NCBI GenBank assembly: GCA_018292915.2
Contig: JACVVK020000444.1
Location: 259,501-323,500 of the forward strand
Direction of reading: 5' to 3'
Length of the DNA stretch: 64,000 bases
Source of the DNA: Batillaria attramentaria
Lineage: Eukaryota; Mollusca; Gastropoda; Batillariidae
Under the pieces are notes generated by a model. That model was not told the DNA's origin and made no database searches. It was given only the letters and a program-made list of their open reading frames with translations. This document shows, piece by piece, positions 45,440-56,415 of this stretch. Positions within the stretch are counted from its first letter, which is position 1. The number at the start of each line of letters is the position of its first letter. A program made the position numbers and the translations under genes.

Positions 45440-47640
45440 AGAGAGTCAATTCTGCGCCCAGTAAATGATGCCCGGAGGTCGGAGGGACACACAAAAAAAA
45501 AAGGAAAAAGGGGCTCATTTGACGAGGTAGTTCCCTGCAATTCTTGTCACCCACACGAATTACCGATAGCAAAAAAAAAAGAAAAAAAAAAGTATCATTT
45601 GCCGAAGGAGCCCCAGCACATTTTGACCCCCCCCCCCCCCCCCCCAAAAAAAAAAAAAAAAACAAAAAAAAAAAAAAAAACAAGGCCAATCTAGACTCAC
45701 CAGAAATCTTTACACACTAATCCGTTCTTCCTTCCCCCCTAAAACCCCTCAACAATTATTGGTAGCTCTGCAGTTGCTCAGTCCCCTGGTTACTGCCAAC
45801 TACTACACTGACTAAGACTCCCCGTCTATTTCACAACCATGAAGTGGGGGGCTGGAGACTTAGACTGACACCTCCGACTTCGGCTAACTCATTCTTGGCA
45901 TTTCACGGTAAATGGCCTTATTTTATGAGGCTCAGACGATAGCAATAACTCCTGTACCAGACTGGAGGTACTAAAAGGAAGAGGACTCTTAGGAGACCCT
46001 TAGCTTGTGTCTGATTTGGTTACCCTACCCTACTGCTGGAGGAACTAGGAAGTGGCACGCAAACTGCATACACACAGAGACTGGTACACTACTGAGTTTC
46101 ACCGCGAAACTACTGGCGTTGAGGAGTAGTCGCCTCCGGGAGGTCGTTTGACATCCATGGAGATAAAAATCACAAGGTGACTGAGTGGCGGCGTTCGCTT
46201 TTTCTTCCCAACGATTTCTAGAGTGATCAGTTAAACTGAAAATCCATTAAAAAAAAAATCAAATCATGTTGGCATAATTGGGACAACAATCTACCCGCCT
46301 TTTCATGGGTGACCCCCCCCCCACCCCCTTCCTTCGATCCGATCTAAAAACAAAAAAAGCCTGTCAAAATATTTACGCAACCTCTTCTGAACAGAAAAAA
46401 ATGAGCAGAAATGACTTTCTTCTCATTTTTTTCTGACAGCTGAAGTTATGGAAGCACTTTCTGCTGGACAAAAATAAACTATCTAACAAGCAGAACACTG
46501 TCTCTATCTAATTTTGACCGCCTCTGGAGAATTACGTTTTGCGGCAATTTTTGCACTCCGACTTGGCGCGGAGGTTTCTCTAGCTGCTCTCCGCAATGCC
46601 TGTGAGGTTTGCACACGCATTTGCAACAGCAAAACATTTCTAAAGGAAAAAAAAAAAAAAGGAAAAAAATTCCCTGTAATCCAACGATGGCAAGGAATGA
46701 CTTCCTGTCTAGTTTGGCAGGGCAGAACAATAGCAGCTTTGCACAAGCTATAGATTTTCTCCCTGCACCATGAGGAGAAGAGGACTCGGAAACCCTCGCG
46801 AAGCTTTCAGCGTCACATGCGGTCTTCGCAACTCTATTCTTGACGTCAAACCTAACTTCTCGAATTCTGCGAAAAACCGAAAAAAAAAACAAAAACACCT
46901 TCACTTAGAGCGACAAGTTGTCGAAGACCGTGCGCCTGCAAGATTTCTTCTCCCACCCAGAAGACATCAAAAACATACCCCCCCCCCTCCCCTCCCTTTA
47001 CCAACACACACTCCTCATCCCCCCCCCCCCCCCCCGCCCCAGATACGAAAGAGGGATTTTGATGAGGAGAAAAAGGAGGTCGCGACACTTGAGTGTCTTT
47101 TTGAACCATTCATTTCTGCAAAACATGTTATTTTGTTATGCGTCGACCCATCTCGAACTATTTTAGACCCTTTCTACTGACAAGAGATCACAGAAACCCC
47201 TTTCATTAGATGTCCCTCAGTTCACGTGCCCCTTTTCTTACAGATCCGATGTAAGTACCCAAAGTCAAAGTTCGTATCCAGCGGCCACACACACTCAGTG
47301 TTCCCGATTACGCACAGGCGTGCGTATCTGTACGCACAAAACTCTTAAATTGACGCACAAATTTGAGAACAGCGCGTCAGAGGGGACGCACGTTCCTGGT
47401 CTCGGCAGGACAAACGGTATTTTTCCAACACTCTCCCGGAAACTCGATGAAAAAAAAAGAAAGAAAAAAAAAAAAAAAGAAAAAAAAAGCGATCCGTAAC
47501 TAGCAGCGGACACTTGCAGCATCGCATTTCCGCTGAGCCATTGTGCATAACAGAATCTGATTGGCTTAGGCACTCTGGGGCACTTTTTGTCCAATCAAGG
47601 TGCTCTACTTAGTAAGCATGCAGGTTCCTCACCCTGCCGA
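45440..47640. other. 2.2 kb stretch without a supported gene
   Basis: Homopolymer tracts at 45585-45680, 46640-46670, 46980-47037 and 47440-47490. Open frames such as the minus-strand one at 46479-46904 lack a recognisable domain. A plus-strand piece reading KRDFDEEKKEVATLE (about 47046) is too short to assign. At 47299 CAGTGTTCCCGATTACGCAC resembles the start of a hAT element, but no matching right end was found. Confidence 0.3.
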
Positions 47641-47889
47641 TTCGCTACAGTATGGACATGACACGCTACAATTCACATACATATCTCCTGCTTAAATACT
47701 TTTGTAAACAACCACAACAACAAACGGTTTTGACTTTCAGATTCAGTTTTCATACCAAAAGACCATGGACCCTTCAAATTTACAAAAGGACCCTCACAAT
47801 TATGGAGAGAGGGTTCCAAGAACCGTTGTATTTTCAAGTCACATGGAACACTGACACTCACACAAAAGCAAACAAACGTACGTTCCTTA

Positions 47890-48104
47890 AACCACCACGC
47901 ACACCACAAAGCCCCCCCCCCCCCCCCTCTCCCGCCCCAATTTACCAAGGGTTTGATTTTCTGCTTTACAGATACAGATAACTTTATTGTCCTTAAAACA
48001 GGAAATTTGTCTTCGGCTTCACCGACACGTAAAGATCATGAAATCACACAAGGAGTTTGGCTTATAAAATCTCTCTCTCTATCCCCCTCCCCCCCCCCCC
48101 GTGT

Positions 48105-48145
<41 letters not shown>
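47890..48145. repeat. C-runs, LINE tail fragment and (CT)n tract
   Basis: CAGATACAGATAACTTTATT then GTCCTTAAAACAGGAAATTT (47970-48008) looks like a minus-oriented non-LTR tail. C-runs and (CT)n surround it. Confidence 0.5.
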
Positions 48146-48146
<1 letters not shown>

Positions 48147-48149
48147 GCC

Positions 48150-48760
48150 TCTAGCTGCAGCAGCACCAGAGTTGATAACTTACATAAAAACTCCAGCAAT
48201 AGCAATAGTAAAATCGGACTATATGACTAAAACATTGTAAAAGACAGCTCGTCAAAGGTATGACGTACAAATTAAGCATCACGAATTCAACACACTTATT
48301 GCACAATGTTTATGCTCACAGGTCGTTCTGAGCTGTTTTCTATCATCACACTACTTAGACACCAATTGTGAACCCCCCCCCCCCCCCCCCGGACTGTGAC
48401 AGTGTCTGTAATGCTGGCACTGAGCCAACAAAATCGTACTCGATGACGTGGCGACCACACTGAGCGCTCTGTTACAACAGTCGCAGAATTTGAATGTTCG
48501 ACCGTTCGCGCAAAGTGTAAACAACACTGTATCGCATTAAGAGCTGTACTAATCACCAAGATAGAGTGTTTGGAAAGTACAGGCGCATTCACGAGCGAAA
48601 ATGTTTCATAACATAAACTGGCTTAACAAAGATGGCATTATCCCGTTTAACAGAGACCAAACTACTTACAGGTAGTTTTAAATCAGTGACACATTCGCTG
48701 AAGATGCTGAAAACAAAATATCTGCAATCCAACGCGCGCAAGTGTGTCCGTGTTTTATTG
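48150..48760. other. non-coding stretch, nothing recognised
   Basis: Unique sequence with a C-run at 48373-48390. No supported gene. Confidence 0.3.
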
Positions 48761-48763
48761 CCT

Positions 48764-49270
48764 TAAGGCTACAGGACACAGATGCAAAATTTCAAGAAAA
48801 CGCTATATATTCCTCTTAAACACAACGTTGCATATGACACACTACAAATGCTTTAAAATTCCAGCCCCCCCCCCCCCCCCCCAAAAAAAAAAAATCACAA
48901 AAATCCGGACACCAAAGAATCAAGTGGAGACTAAATTTCAACAAATTTCAATATTCCGTTGTTTTTTTGCAATGTTTACAGCGACCACATACCCCTTTAT
49001 TCCTCTGTCGTCTGCTGGCTCTTGTGCCAGCCGCGCATGTATACAAATAGTCCACAAGCCAGGCTCATTTTCCCCTAATTTTATTATTATCTGACATGAA
49101 AACTTATTCACAAACTGACAAAGCCAGCAAAGAGCCCCAGATTGTCATTTTTTGCTCTACACACAAATTTAATAAGGAGCAAAAGTTTTGCTCCTTATTA
49201 AATTTGTGTGTAGAGCACATAGTATAGAGCGTGTGTAGAGCATATAGTACAAAAGTTTTGTACTATATTT
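48764..49270. repeat. dispersed repeat, copy 2, with fold-back insertion
   Basis: Homologous to 34682-35165. Near the right end this copy carries about 85 extra bases that are mostly an inverted copy of its own adjoining sequence (see 49154-49268). Beyond it the ATATTTAGC word found in copy 1 resumes. Confidence 0.85.
49154..49216. repeat. perfect 31-bp inverted repeat, 1-nt spacer
   Basis: Left arm starts GCTCTACACACAAATTTAAT, ends GGAGCAAAA at 49184. The right arm 49186-49216 is its exact complement. A second perfect inverted repeat with 13-bp arms, ATATAGTACAAAA, follows at 49242-49268 with the same AAAAGTTTT centre. Confidence 0.95.
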
Positions 49271-49309
49271 AGCAAAATGGACTGAGTGTTCCCGGTGCTT
49301 TTCCGCTTC

Positions 49310-49430
49310 AAAGATTTCGATGGTGACTGCTCTCGGGTATCATTGAAATATGAGCACGCGTTCATCAATGCATTGTTACTTTGTAGTAACGCGTTAGTCC
49401 AAGTCGTTTCTAGTTGATACACGGCCTCTT
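49310..49430. repeat. dispersed repeat, related to 53578 and 53745
   Basis: Shares GACTGCTC, GAAATATGAGCA, a TAGTAACG/AGGAACG word and GTCGTTTCTAGTTGAT with the 53.6 kb pair. Family unknown. Confidence 0.45.
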
Positions 49431-49499
49431 CCTCAGTTTCACGACGACAAACCGAAGGTCGTTGGAAACACTCGGTGCTGCTCAAATTTAAAATAGAAA

Positions 49500-50380
49500 C
49501 ACTGGAAACACTCTGTACTGGCGGTCCTTGTACTTGGAGCGGAGAAACACCAGGAAACACTCACGACCGTTTTTATTACACCCCGTGTGAAACGCTCTCT
49601 TTAGTTAACGCAGGATTCAAAACCAAACGTCAAACGAGTCCTCTACGAGTGTCCATTCTTTAAACAGCGGAACAACAGATCATTTACTGTCCAGTTTCAG
49701 GTACCTTTCAACTTTAACAGTAAACAAAAGTTAACTGAATTCCGAAAGAGTCAGTGCACGGGAAGGCAATAGTGGCCACACTGCATACCAGCAATAGCCG
49801 GTAGATAAGCAAACATTATGCTGGTCGCGTCTAGTCTGCAGAAAAGGCAAATGCCCTCCGGCAAAGCCTTGAGTACAAACTACGATAAACTTTTAGACGT
49901 AGGTCGCCCTGAAACAGGTAACATTCACCAGTGTTTGCTCCTCTGTCCAGATATAAACATTTCTCGGCAATCTGTTTAAAAAAAAAAAAAAATTCCACGG
50001 GAGTCTAGGACAAAATTTACAATAAAACTTTCAGCTGCAGATTATTTACCTTAGTCCTTATTTCACCAGGTCCACATGTGCTGACTTCATATGAAACTCC
50101 CCTTTCTAGCAGCAGATTGTGTGAACACACCTGCACGTATTTACGAAACATCAAGGTACGAAGAAGCGCTCGTGCACACTCTACTCTAGGTGCAAAACTT
50201 CCACGCCATTCTTACCTGCTGACTCACTTTGAACTTCTCCCCGACAGCCGTGCGGTATCAGGTAATACACACCCCCCCCTTTCCGTTGACAAGATGACTG
50301 TAGCGCTATGCACAAGATTCAGCGCAAAGCGCAGACAAGAGCCTCACAGACTGTACAACTACAGTATAGTTTTCCTTGGC
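49500..50380. other. non-coding stretch, nothing recognised
   Basis: Open frames around 50078-50518 overlap the CpG-rich block but have no recognised domain. Confidence 0.3.
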
Positions 50381-50860
50381 ATGCATGCGTGCATGCGGTG
50401 GGCGAACTTGGCTCGAACTGGTGCCCCTACTACTTTTCTCCTCTTCCCTTTCGTTTGCGTATCCTCGGCCCTGTCAGGTCCTGTTCGAAACGAGCCCTTC
50501 ACTCCCCAAACACAGTGAAACAGCTGAGAGCCCTCGGAAGAAACTTGTGCAACGTCGGCGAGCCAGCAAGCCCTCCGAAGAAGAACGGGAGAGGGGTCCC
50601 CGATGCCGAGGCGGCGCGTTTCTGGTAGCCATGGCAACGCGTCCGGCAGTTAAGGAGGCGGGGTGTGGGCGACATTTCCTATTTTCTGAATGAATGAGCT
50701 CATCAGGCGGGGAGATATTGGTCAACCTGGCTCGCCCGTCGACACGCTCGTGGCTCGGTAGGTCGCACGGGACTCGTAAAACCTTGAGCGTGAGGTGTCT
50801 CCTGTCACGTCTGCGACACCGGGTGTGCCATTAGTTACTTCCGGTGGGGGGAAAAGTTCT
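50380..50860. promoter_or_regulatory. CpG-rich block, probable promoter
   Basis: CpG frequency is clearly higher than in the AT- and CA-rich surroundings. A pyrimidine-rich acceptor ending CCTGTCAG (about 50476) precedes an open plus frame (SPSLPKHSETAESPRKKLVQ) up to 50693; on the minus strand a good ATG context exists (GCCATGGCTACC). The direction of transcription cannot be decided. Confidence 0.45.
50625..50638. promoter_or_regulatory. X-box-like RFX site
   Basis: GTAGCCATGGCAAC differs from the palindromic X-box GTTGCCATGGCAAC at one position. RFX factors bind such sites in promoters of ciliary genes. It lies in the CpG-rich block. Confidence 0.5.
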
Positions 50861-51089
50861 TCACTGAGACGGAACGCCCAAAGGCTGTGGTAAAGCCAAA
50901 CTGTAACATCACTCCCCGAAATTAAGAAAATATTGAACTATGTACCGGAAGTGTTTTTGTTGTTGCAGTTGCAACCCCCCCCCCCCCCCCATTTTTTTTT
51001 TCCAATTCAAACACACCCCCAATGTCAAAACGTAGCGACCAAATTTACAGAACAAAGCCGGATGATTTTTGTCCTTTTATTCAAGGACA

Positions 51090-51300
51090 AACTAAATTAA
51101 AAATAAAACCCTAAAAGCTGCGGCAAAACTCTGAAATTGTTAAAAACTGGAATATGTGCTTCCTTCAAACACAAAATAAACTGAAAACCCAGAAGCAGCG
51201 GCAAATTAAGGAAATATATTGAAAACTGAAACCTAGAAGCAGCGGCAAATTGAGGAAATATACTGAAAACTTTTCCCTAATTCTTTTGGTTCAATGACGA
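51090..51300. repeat. degenerate tandem repeat, unit about 47-50 bp
   Basis: AGAAGCAGCGGCAAATT occurs twice (about 51190 and 51236), with weaker relatives at 51117 and 51316. Each is followed by GGAAATAT-type words. Confidence 0.6.
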
Positions 51301-51577
51301 AATACGCTGAAAGTCTGGAAGCATATTATTAATAAAGTTCAGTCTAGTTTAAATTTACTTTTAAAAAGTAACCTATCCAATTTTCTTTTCATTAGCTGGA
51401 AATGGAAAGAAGCCGGTGAGCTCGGCTGGCCTAAAGATCGTCCAACGATCCACAGATGCTGATTTCAATGCACTTCTCAAGTCAATTACATTACGTTCTT
51501 TCAATAGGCTCCCTAGCGCCACCGTGAGGGTTTATTGTTTTCTCCCCTTTCAGCCCGGTGTTTTCGGGACGCGTGCG

Positions 51578-51579
<2 letters not shown>

Positions 51580-51654
<75 letters not shown>

Positions 51655-51703
51655 TAACCATCAGAGCTGAAACAACCACGATAATGTGATGTGATGTGAT
51701 GTG

Positions 51704-51778
<75 letters not shown>

Positions 51779-51779
51779 C
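51580..51779. repeat. (CA)n and (GT)n microsatellites in inverted order
   Basis: (CA)n at 51580-51652 and (GT)n at 51706-51766, separated by TGATGTGATGTGATG words; the two blocks are complementary. Confidence 0.96.
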
Positions 51780-51929
51780 ATAAGAATGCCTGTGTTCTGT
51801 TTTTAGCCCAGCCTTCAGCTTATGAATGAACTCCTACGCTATGTCTCAATTCTTAATTAATTGTAAAGTTAATATAATTACTTGAGTCTGTGATTAATAT
51901 TGACTGTTCTTAATCACTTATTTGTTGAT

Positions 51930-51998
51930 TTATACTGAGCCTGTTTTAATCTTTAATTGCCCGTTTCGGGATGAATAAAGTGCATCTGAATTTGAATA
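51930..51998 (+). mobile_element. LINE 3'-end fragment
   Basis: TTGCCCGTTTCGGGATGAAT, then AAAGTGCATCTGAATTTGAA: a small hairpin (CCCGTTTCGGG), AATAAA and the start of a short tandem motif, the usual form of CR1/Jockey-type 3' ends. No coding sequence was recognised upstream. Confidence 0.5.
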
Positions 51999-51999
51999 A

Positions 52000-52435
52000 C
52001 ATATATCCTAGCACCATCGAACATGCACACTCATGGAATAAAATGCAAGGTATGTCTTCCACAACATTTATGCAGCTAGCCTCGGCTTCGTGATCTACCC
52101 GCATCTGGCCAGCAAATGGAGGATCTGGCCTTTTAGATGCGGCTTGCACTGTTGATGATCTCTTAAGTAAATGGAAAATGCCCTTTAGCCACCAGACGGT
52201 CTGGGTTATACGAGCCCTCACCCTTTGAAGTCGAAGCCGATGATTGGCTAGGCTGGGGGGACTGAGGAGGGATACCAGTACTACAGGATGTTTTCTTGAC
52301 TTGGGCAACCAATATCATTTCCAGCCAGTCGTAAACATAAGAAAGTCAATCAAACCAATCGATGTCGTGGTCGGATGTTCATGTGTACACAGATCTGTGT
52401 GACCTGCTATGAAGGATTCAGCATGCGACAGTTTG
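52000..52435. other. unassigned stretch
   Basis: The minus frame 51946-52308 stays open for 120 codons without a recognised domain. I do not call a gene. Confidence 0.25.
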
Positions 52436-52439
52436 TTTC

Positions 52440-52748
52440 TGAGTTTAACGTCCTTTTCCACCGCTCAAGAGTGACCCGGGAACGGGCCTGATGTGTTGTA
52501 ACTGCTGACATAACTGTCACTATGAAGGGTTGAGAATTGCCAACAGAATTTTGTTTTCAGCGTTTTTGCGTACTGGGTGGATGTTTGGGAGTGTAACGTC
52601 CTTTTCCACCACGTATAGGTGATATCAAAGAACGGGACCAAACGAGGAAAAGGCCGGCACAAATGTCTGGTCCAAACCGGAAATCGAACTCACGACCCAC
52701 GAACACTGAAAAAACTGACGCTCTTCCGCTCGGCTATCCCGGATTCCG
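52440..52748 (-). mobile_element. SINE family A fragment and full copy
   Basis: A short 3' piece (GAGTTTAACGTCCTTTTCCACC) at 52440-52490 and a full diverged copy at 52572-52748 with GTGTAACGTCCTTTTCCACC and GAAATCGAACTCACGACCCA. They are separated by 80 bp of other sequence. Confidence 0.78.
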
Positions 52749-52984
52749 AATCATTTTAGGAGAAGAAGGAGTAAACCGCTCACTTAAACATGTATCACAT
52801 ATTTCAAGGGCGAGAGTGAGTGAGTGAGTTTTCAGGGCCTAAAGCCGCGCAAGCCACAAAGACTAATTCGCGGCTGAGTGTGCCGGCACTACATGAAAAA
52901 AAAAAAAAAGAAAAAAAGAAGAAGAAAAAAGTAACGTTGAACAAACGATGCAAACTGGTCTACAGGTCGATATAAACCCAGGAC

Positions 52985-53082
52985 ATGCAGGAAAGAGGTC
53001 AGCACAATATATGGCCCCAGCCAGGATTCCAACATTGAAATTGCAAAATTTTACGCGCAACCATTACTACTCCCGGCTCCAC
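52985..53082 (-). mobile_element. SINE family A, badly decayed head
   Basis: GGCCCCAGCCAGGATTCCAA and CTCCCGGCTCC remain; the middle of the head is rewritten. Confidence 0.45.
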
Positions 53083-53146
53083 ATACTGGACCAGCACGTA
53101 GTATCTCACTATTTGACGCTAGGCTTGCTTGTACATGTATCAACGT

Positions 53147-53455
53147 GGTGACAGCGGATGGACCACTCTTCCAAACAACTATAGAGCAACGGAAAGATTA
53201 ATCCAAATCAGCGCCCATCGCATTATCTGGACGAGAGACCATCTTGCCACTTGGGAGCTTCCCGCCTCGGACCAACCAAACATCTCCCTATCCGACAGAA
53301 AGGACCGCAAAGTCGTTCTCAATCAATCGCTCCCCGGTCCTGATTCAAGACGACTCAAAGGGAAAAGAAACGGAGACCTTGTCGCTGCTTTGACTAACCA
53401 CTGGTGGCGGTTGGCCGATTCAAGCCCTGTGTGTGCAGACCCGTCTGCGGACTGA
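53147..53455 (+). other. unassigned open frame of about 103 codons
   Basis: Complex, non-repetitive peptide (YRATERLIQISAHRIIWTRD, GKRNGDLVAALTNHWWRLAD) ending in TGA. No splice signals, ATG context or known domain could be tied to it. It may be a transposon relic, an exon or chance. Confidence 0.2.
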
Positions 53456-53577
53456 TTCTTCTCCCCCTCCAGCACGCCCACGGCGGGGATTTTGTCCGAT
53501 GCTACCAAAGACCTCGCAAACAGACTGTGTACGATCTTTGGTGATACTTGTGTACTTCAACTGAAAAAGTTTTTTTT

Positions 53578-53840
53578 GACGCCGACTGCTCTTATGCAAG
53601 TTTTGAAATATGAGCATCCGCTGGCAAGTCTTTACATCGTAGGAACGTCGTTTACTAGTTGGTGAACACAGAACAGCACCTCTCATCACAGGTGGTAGCC
53701 AACACGGCAGGGAGTTTCCCCTGTGCTACTTCGATCTAATAGTTTTGATGCCGACTGCTCACAGGCAAAGCTGCATGAGTGTGCACGCGTGTGTACACTG
53801 TAGAAACGTTTTATGTCGTTTCCTGATTGATAAACGCCCC
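53578..53840. repeat. diverged tandem pair, period about 168 bp
   Basis: GCCGACTGCTC at 53582 and 53751, each followed by a GCATGAGTG/ATATGAGCA word, a GTAGAAACG/GTAGGAACG word and a GTCGTTT word. A third relative lies at 49310-49430. Confidence 0.55.
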
Positions 53841-54023
53841 CCCCCACCCCCTTTCGTACACACCGAGAGACCGAAATCCAGAGAACAATAGCACCGACGT
53901 TTACCATTTTCACTTTCAGCGTAAGTCGCAACGGATAAACTCCTATGTCCCCTTTGTGAAAGAAAAGGGTCGATGATACACCAGACAAAAATTGTTTCTT
54001 TTCTTTTTCTCTTTTTTTCCCTT

Positions 54024-54060
<37 letters not shown>

Positions 54061-54239
54061 TTTCTAATGCGTCACTCCAGTGTAAAGACGTATGCGTGCA
54101 TACATGTACATGTTCATATATATTTCAAACCACGCGGCTATACCGGACAACAATCGTCATCAAAACGTTTGGACTCGGAAAAACAGCACAAACTCCCCGC
54201 CATCTTCATTAACACCCCATGTGCCTCTCAGAGCACTAT

Positions 54240-54428
54240 TAGCATGCCGGTCTGAGGCTTGGTAAACCAAAAGATCCCCGGACCACTTTTTCGATCCAAG
54301 GCCAGGCCGGGCCAGGATAAATTGGGAAGCCCGCTAATGGGTTACAAATTGCGACAGAGAGAAGCTGATTTACTGGCGAAATTAAACCTGTCACCCCAGG
54401 GATTGCCGCCTGAGGTATTCTGAAATAC
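54240..54428. other. low-repeat island
   Basis: Sequence with no microsatellite, SINE or LINE similarity, in contrast with its flanks. It adjoins a candidate minus-strand exon. A conserved non-coding element or an exon are both possible. Confidence 0.25.
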
Positions 54429-54523
54429 CCTGCTTGCCCACATCCCAGGTCTTGCGATTCAATTCGAGCACAGCACAACACAGAAAAATGAATCGATCCG
54501 TGAATTCCGCAAACTCTGTTACG
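54429..54523 (-). CDS. candidate second exon of the gene starting at 57622
   Basis: After acceptor CTTCTGTCTGTGCAG the minus strand is open and encodes VTEFAEFTDRFIFLCCAVLE and LNRKTWDVGKQ, ending before GTATTTCAG. The entry needs two bases from the preceding exon, and the exon at 57579 leaves exactly CC. Phase agreement and a good acceptor are the only evidence. The peptide was not recognised. Confidence 0.22.
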
Positions 54524-54639
54524 CTGCACAGACAGAAGCTATTACGTTTAAACAAGTCATTGGAAACTTGAGGAAATATCAAAGTAAAGGATTAAAAACT
54601 TCTTGTTGTTGTTGTTGTCATTGTTGTTAATTTCCCACT

Positions 54640-54690
54640 GTGTGTGTGTGTGTGTGTGTGTGTGTACGTGTGTGTGTGTTCGTGTGTTGA
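54640..54690. repeat. (GT)n microsatellite
   Basis: About 20 GT units with GTAC and TTCG interruptions; a (GTT)n tract precedes it. Confidence 0.93.
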
Positions 54691-54789
54691 ACAGAAATTA
54701 TACACCCGATCCATAGACACTTGCCATTTCTGCGTGATAAAAATAGCCAATTCACGCAAGCTTTCAACATGACACGCTATTTCAGGCAT

Positions 54790-56040
54790 GAAAGTTGACG
54801 TATATTATATACTCTCTCTCCAACAAACAAACAGAATCAAAACAATAACACAAAAAGTCCAAGGCTGGCCCTACAACTTTCTGCAAGGTAAATGTCCTGG
54901 ACAGTAAGTAACCAGCTAACTCATCTGACTGCTTCTGTCATTCTGTTCCCCTGAGACACAACATCCACAAAATCTAATTATTTGCCAGCAACAGAAACCT
55001 TTCCAAGGCAGCTGACCCACATTTAGGATGACCCTGCTGCTAATACTGCGACTGTGAGTGTGGCCCCGAAACAGACCTGTCCCAAAATTCACCAACAAAC
55101 CTGAGGTGGCACCAACAATTCAAATTAATTAACAACTAAAAAATATCATTTAAATATATCTGAATTCCAAGTAACACAAAAACTGGCAGCAGCAACTGAT
55201 TACGAGACTGAAACGATCTCCAACTGAGGAGGCAGTTCAACCCACATAAAAACTAAAAAACGCCAGTATAAATTGTAAACTCTAAACATAAACAGGGTAA
55301 ATGACTACTGCAGTACTGGTATTAGGTAATGCAATTCAGCTCAGAGACACTTTATGGAAGGTGTGCAAGAAATGGGTACATGTACATGTAATCTACTGCA
55401 AGGGAATTTTAAAGTTATAAGATGAGACAATGCACTGTATGCAAATTTGGTAAACAAAGCACTTGTGCCAGTATGAAATATGTATACATGTATGTATACT
55501 AAGTACATACAACAGATTCTTTGTTTTGCTAAATTAGAAAATGTCTGTTCTCCCAAATGAGAATGATTATAATGCTGATGAATGCACATCAGTGAATTGA
55601 CAGTGATCCTGGATGAATATATATATATATTACAGTAAGTTCTCTTTCTTGACTGAACTCTGAAGTTAAGTACATGTATGTAGTTCATACATTATACTGA
55701 AGTCTGCCAGTTCATGTCTTTGATACTTAGTACCACTTGATGAAGGATGCTGAACATGGTGTAAATTAAATTTAAGCACTTGAAGGCACAATCCAATATC
55801 TGACAAAAATCAAAACTGACATGACCCATCACCCACACCAACCCCAATTAAAAAAAAAAAAAAAATGTTGAGAAATTCATATAAAATAATAAAATCTGAC
55901 AGCAAATTACAATTAGGCAAAGAAAAAGTAGGAACTTCAGACGAATGTATGCCACTGTGTCGCAACCATAGGTGAATTCCATCTGCTCACTAAAAACTCA
56001 TGACGTATGACTGACACTGTGGCGTTCACATGACAGAATT
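54790..56040. other. AT-rich, repeat-poor stretch
   Basis: About 1.25 kb without SINE or microsatellite except (AT)n at 55617-55630 and A-rich tracts. Words such as ACATGTACATGT and TATACATGTATGTATAC are frequent, as in untranslated regions. No open frame is convincing. Confidence 0.3.
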
Positions 56041-56415
56041 TCAACACTCGTGTGTGTGTGTGCGCGCGCGCACATGTGTGTGTTCCACCTAGAGAGAATA
56101 AGAGACGTGGATGGGAAGAGCTCTCTCTTTAATGTCAATATAGAGTATTATCACTTGAACCGTGTAAGCTGGATACTGACTGCTCAAGCATGTAATAAAG
56201 GGTGTGGCTGTTTCTGCATAATTTATCGACGTAAAAATACACCTCAGGTTCAACTAACTGGGGCTGTAAATGGTTCAATCAAACCTTCTCAGTGCCACGA
56301 GTACAATACTGGCTGTTCCGCCTTTTGCCTTGTTGAAAGTTGCTCGTTCCATTCTTGTCAAATGTAATTGCAAAACCAGCGATGCTGAGCCTGTTATCTG
56401 TTCGCTCATCTCATA

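Noticed and set aside
47299..47590. hAT-like element start (CAGTGTTCCC)
   Set aside because: No matching right terminal repeat or 8-bp duplication could be found.
56050..56367. Cys-containing plus-strand open frame of 105 codons
   Set aside because: Starts in a GT/GC simple repeat, has irregular cysteines, no signal peptide and no splice context. A short minus-strand open stretch here (QLVEPEVYFYVDKL) was also left out because its phase does not fit the 57622 gene.
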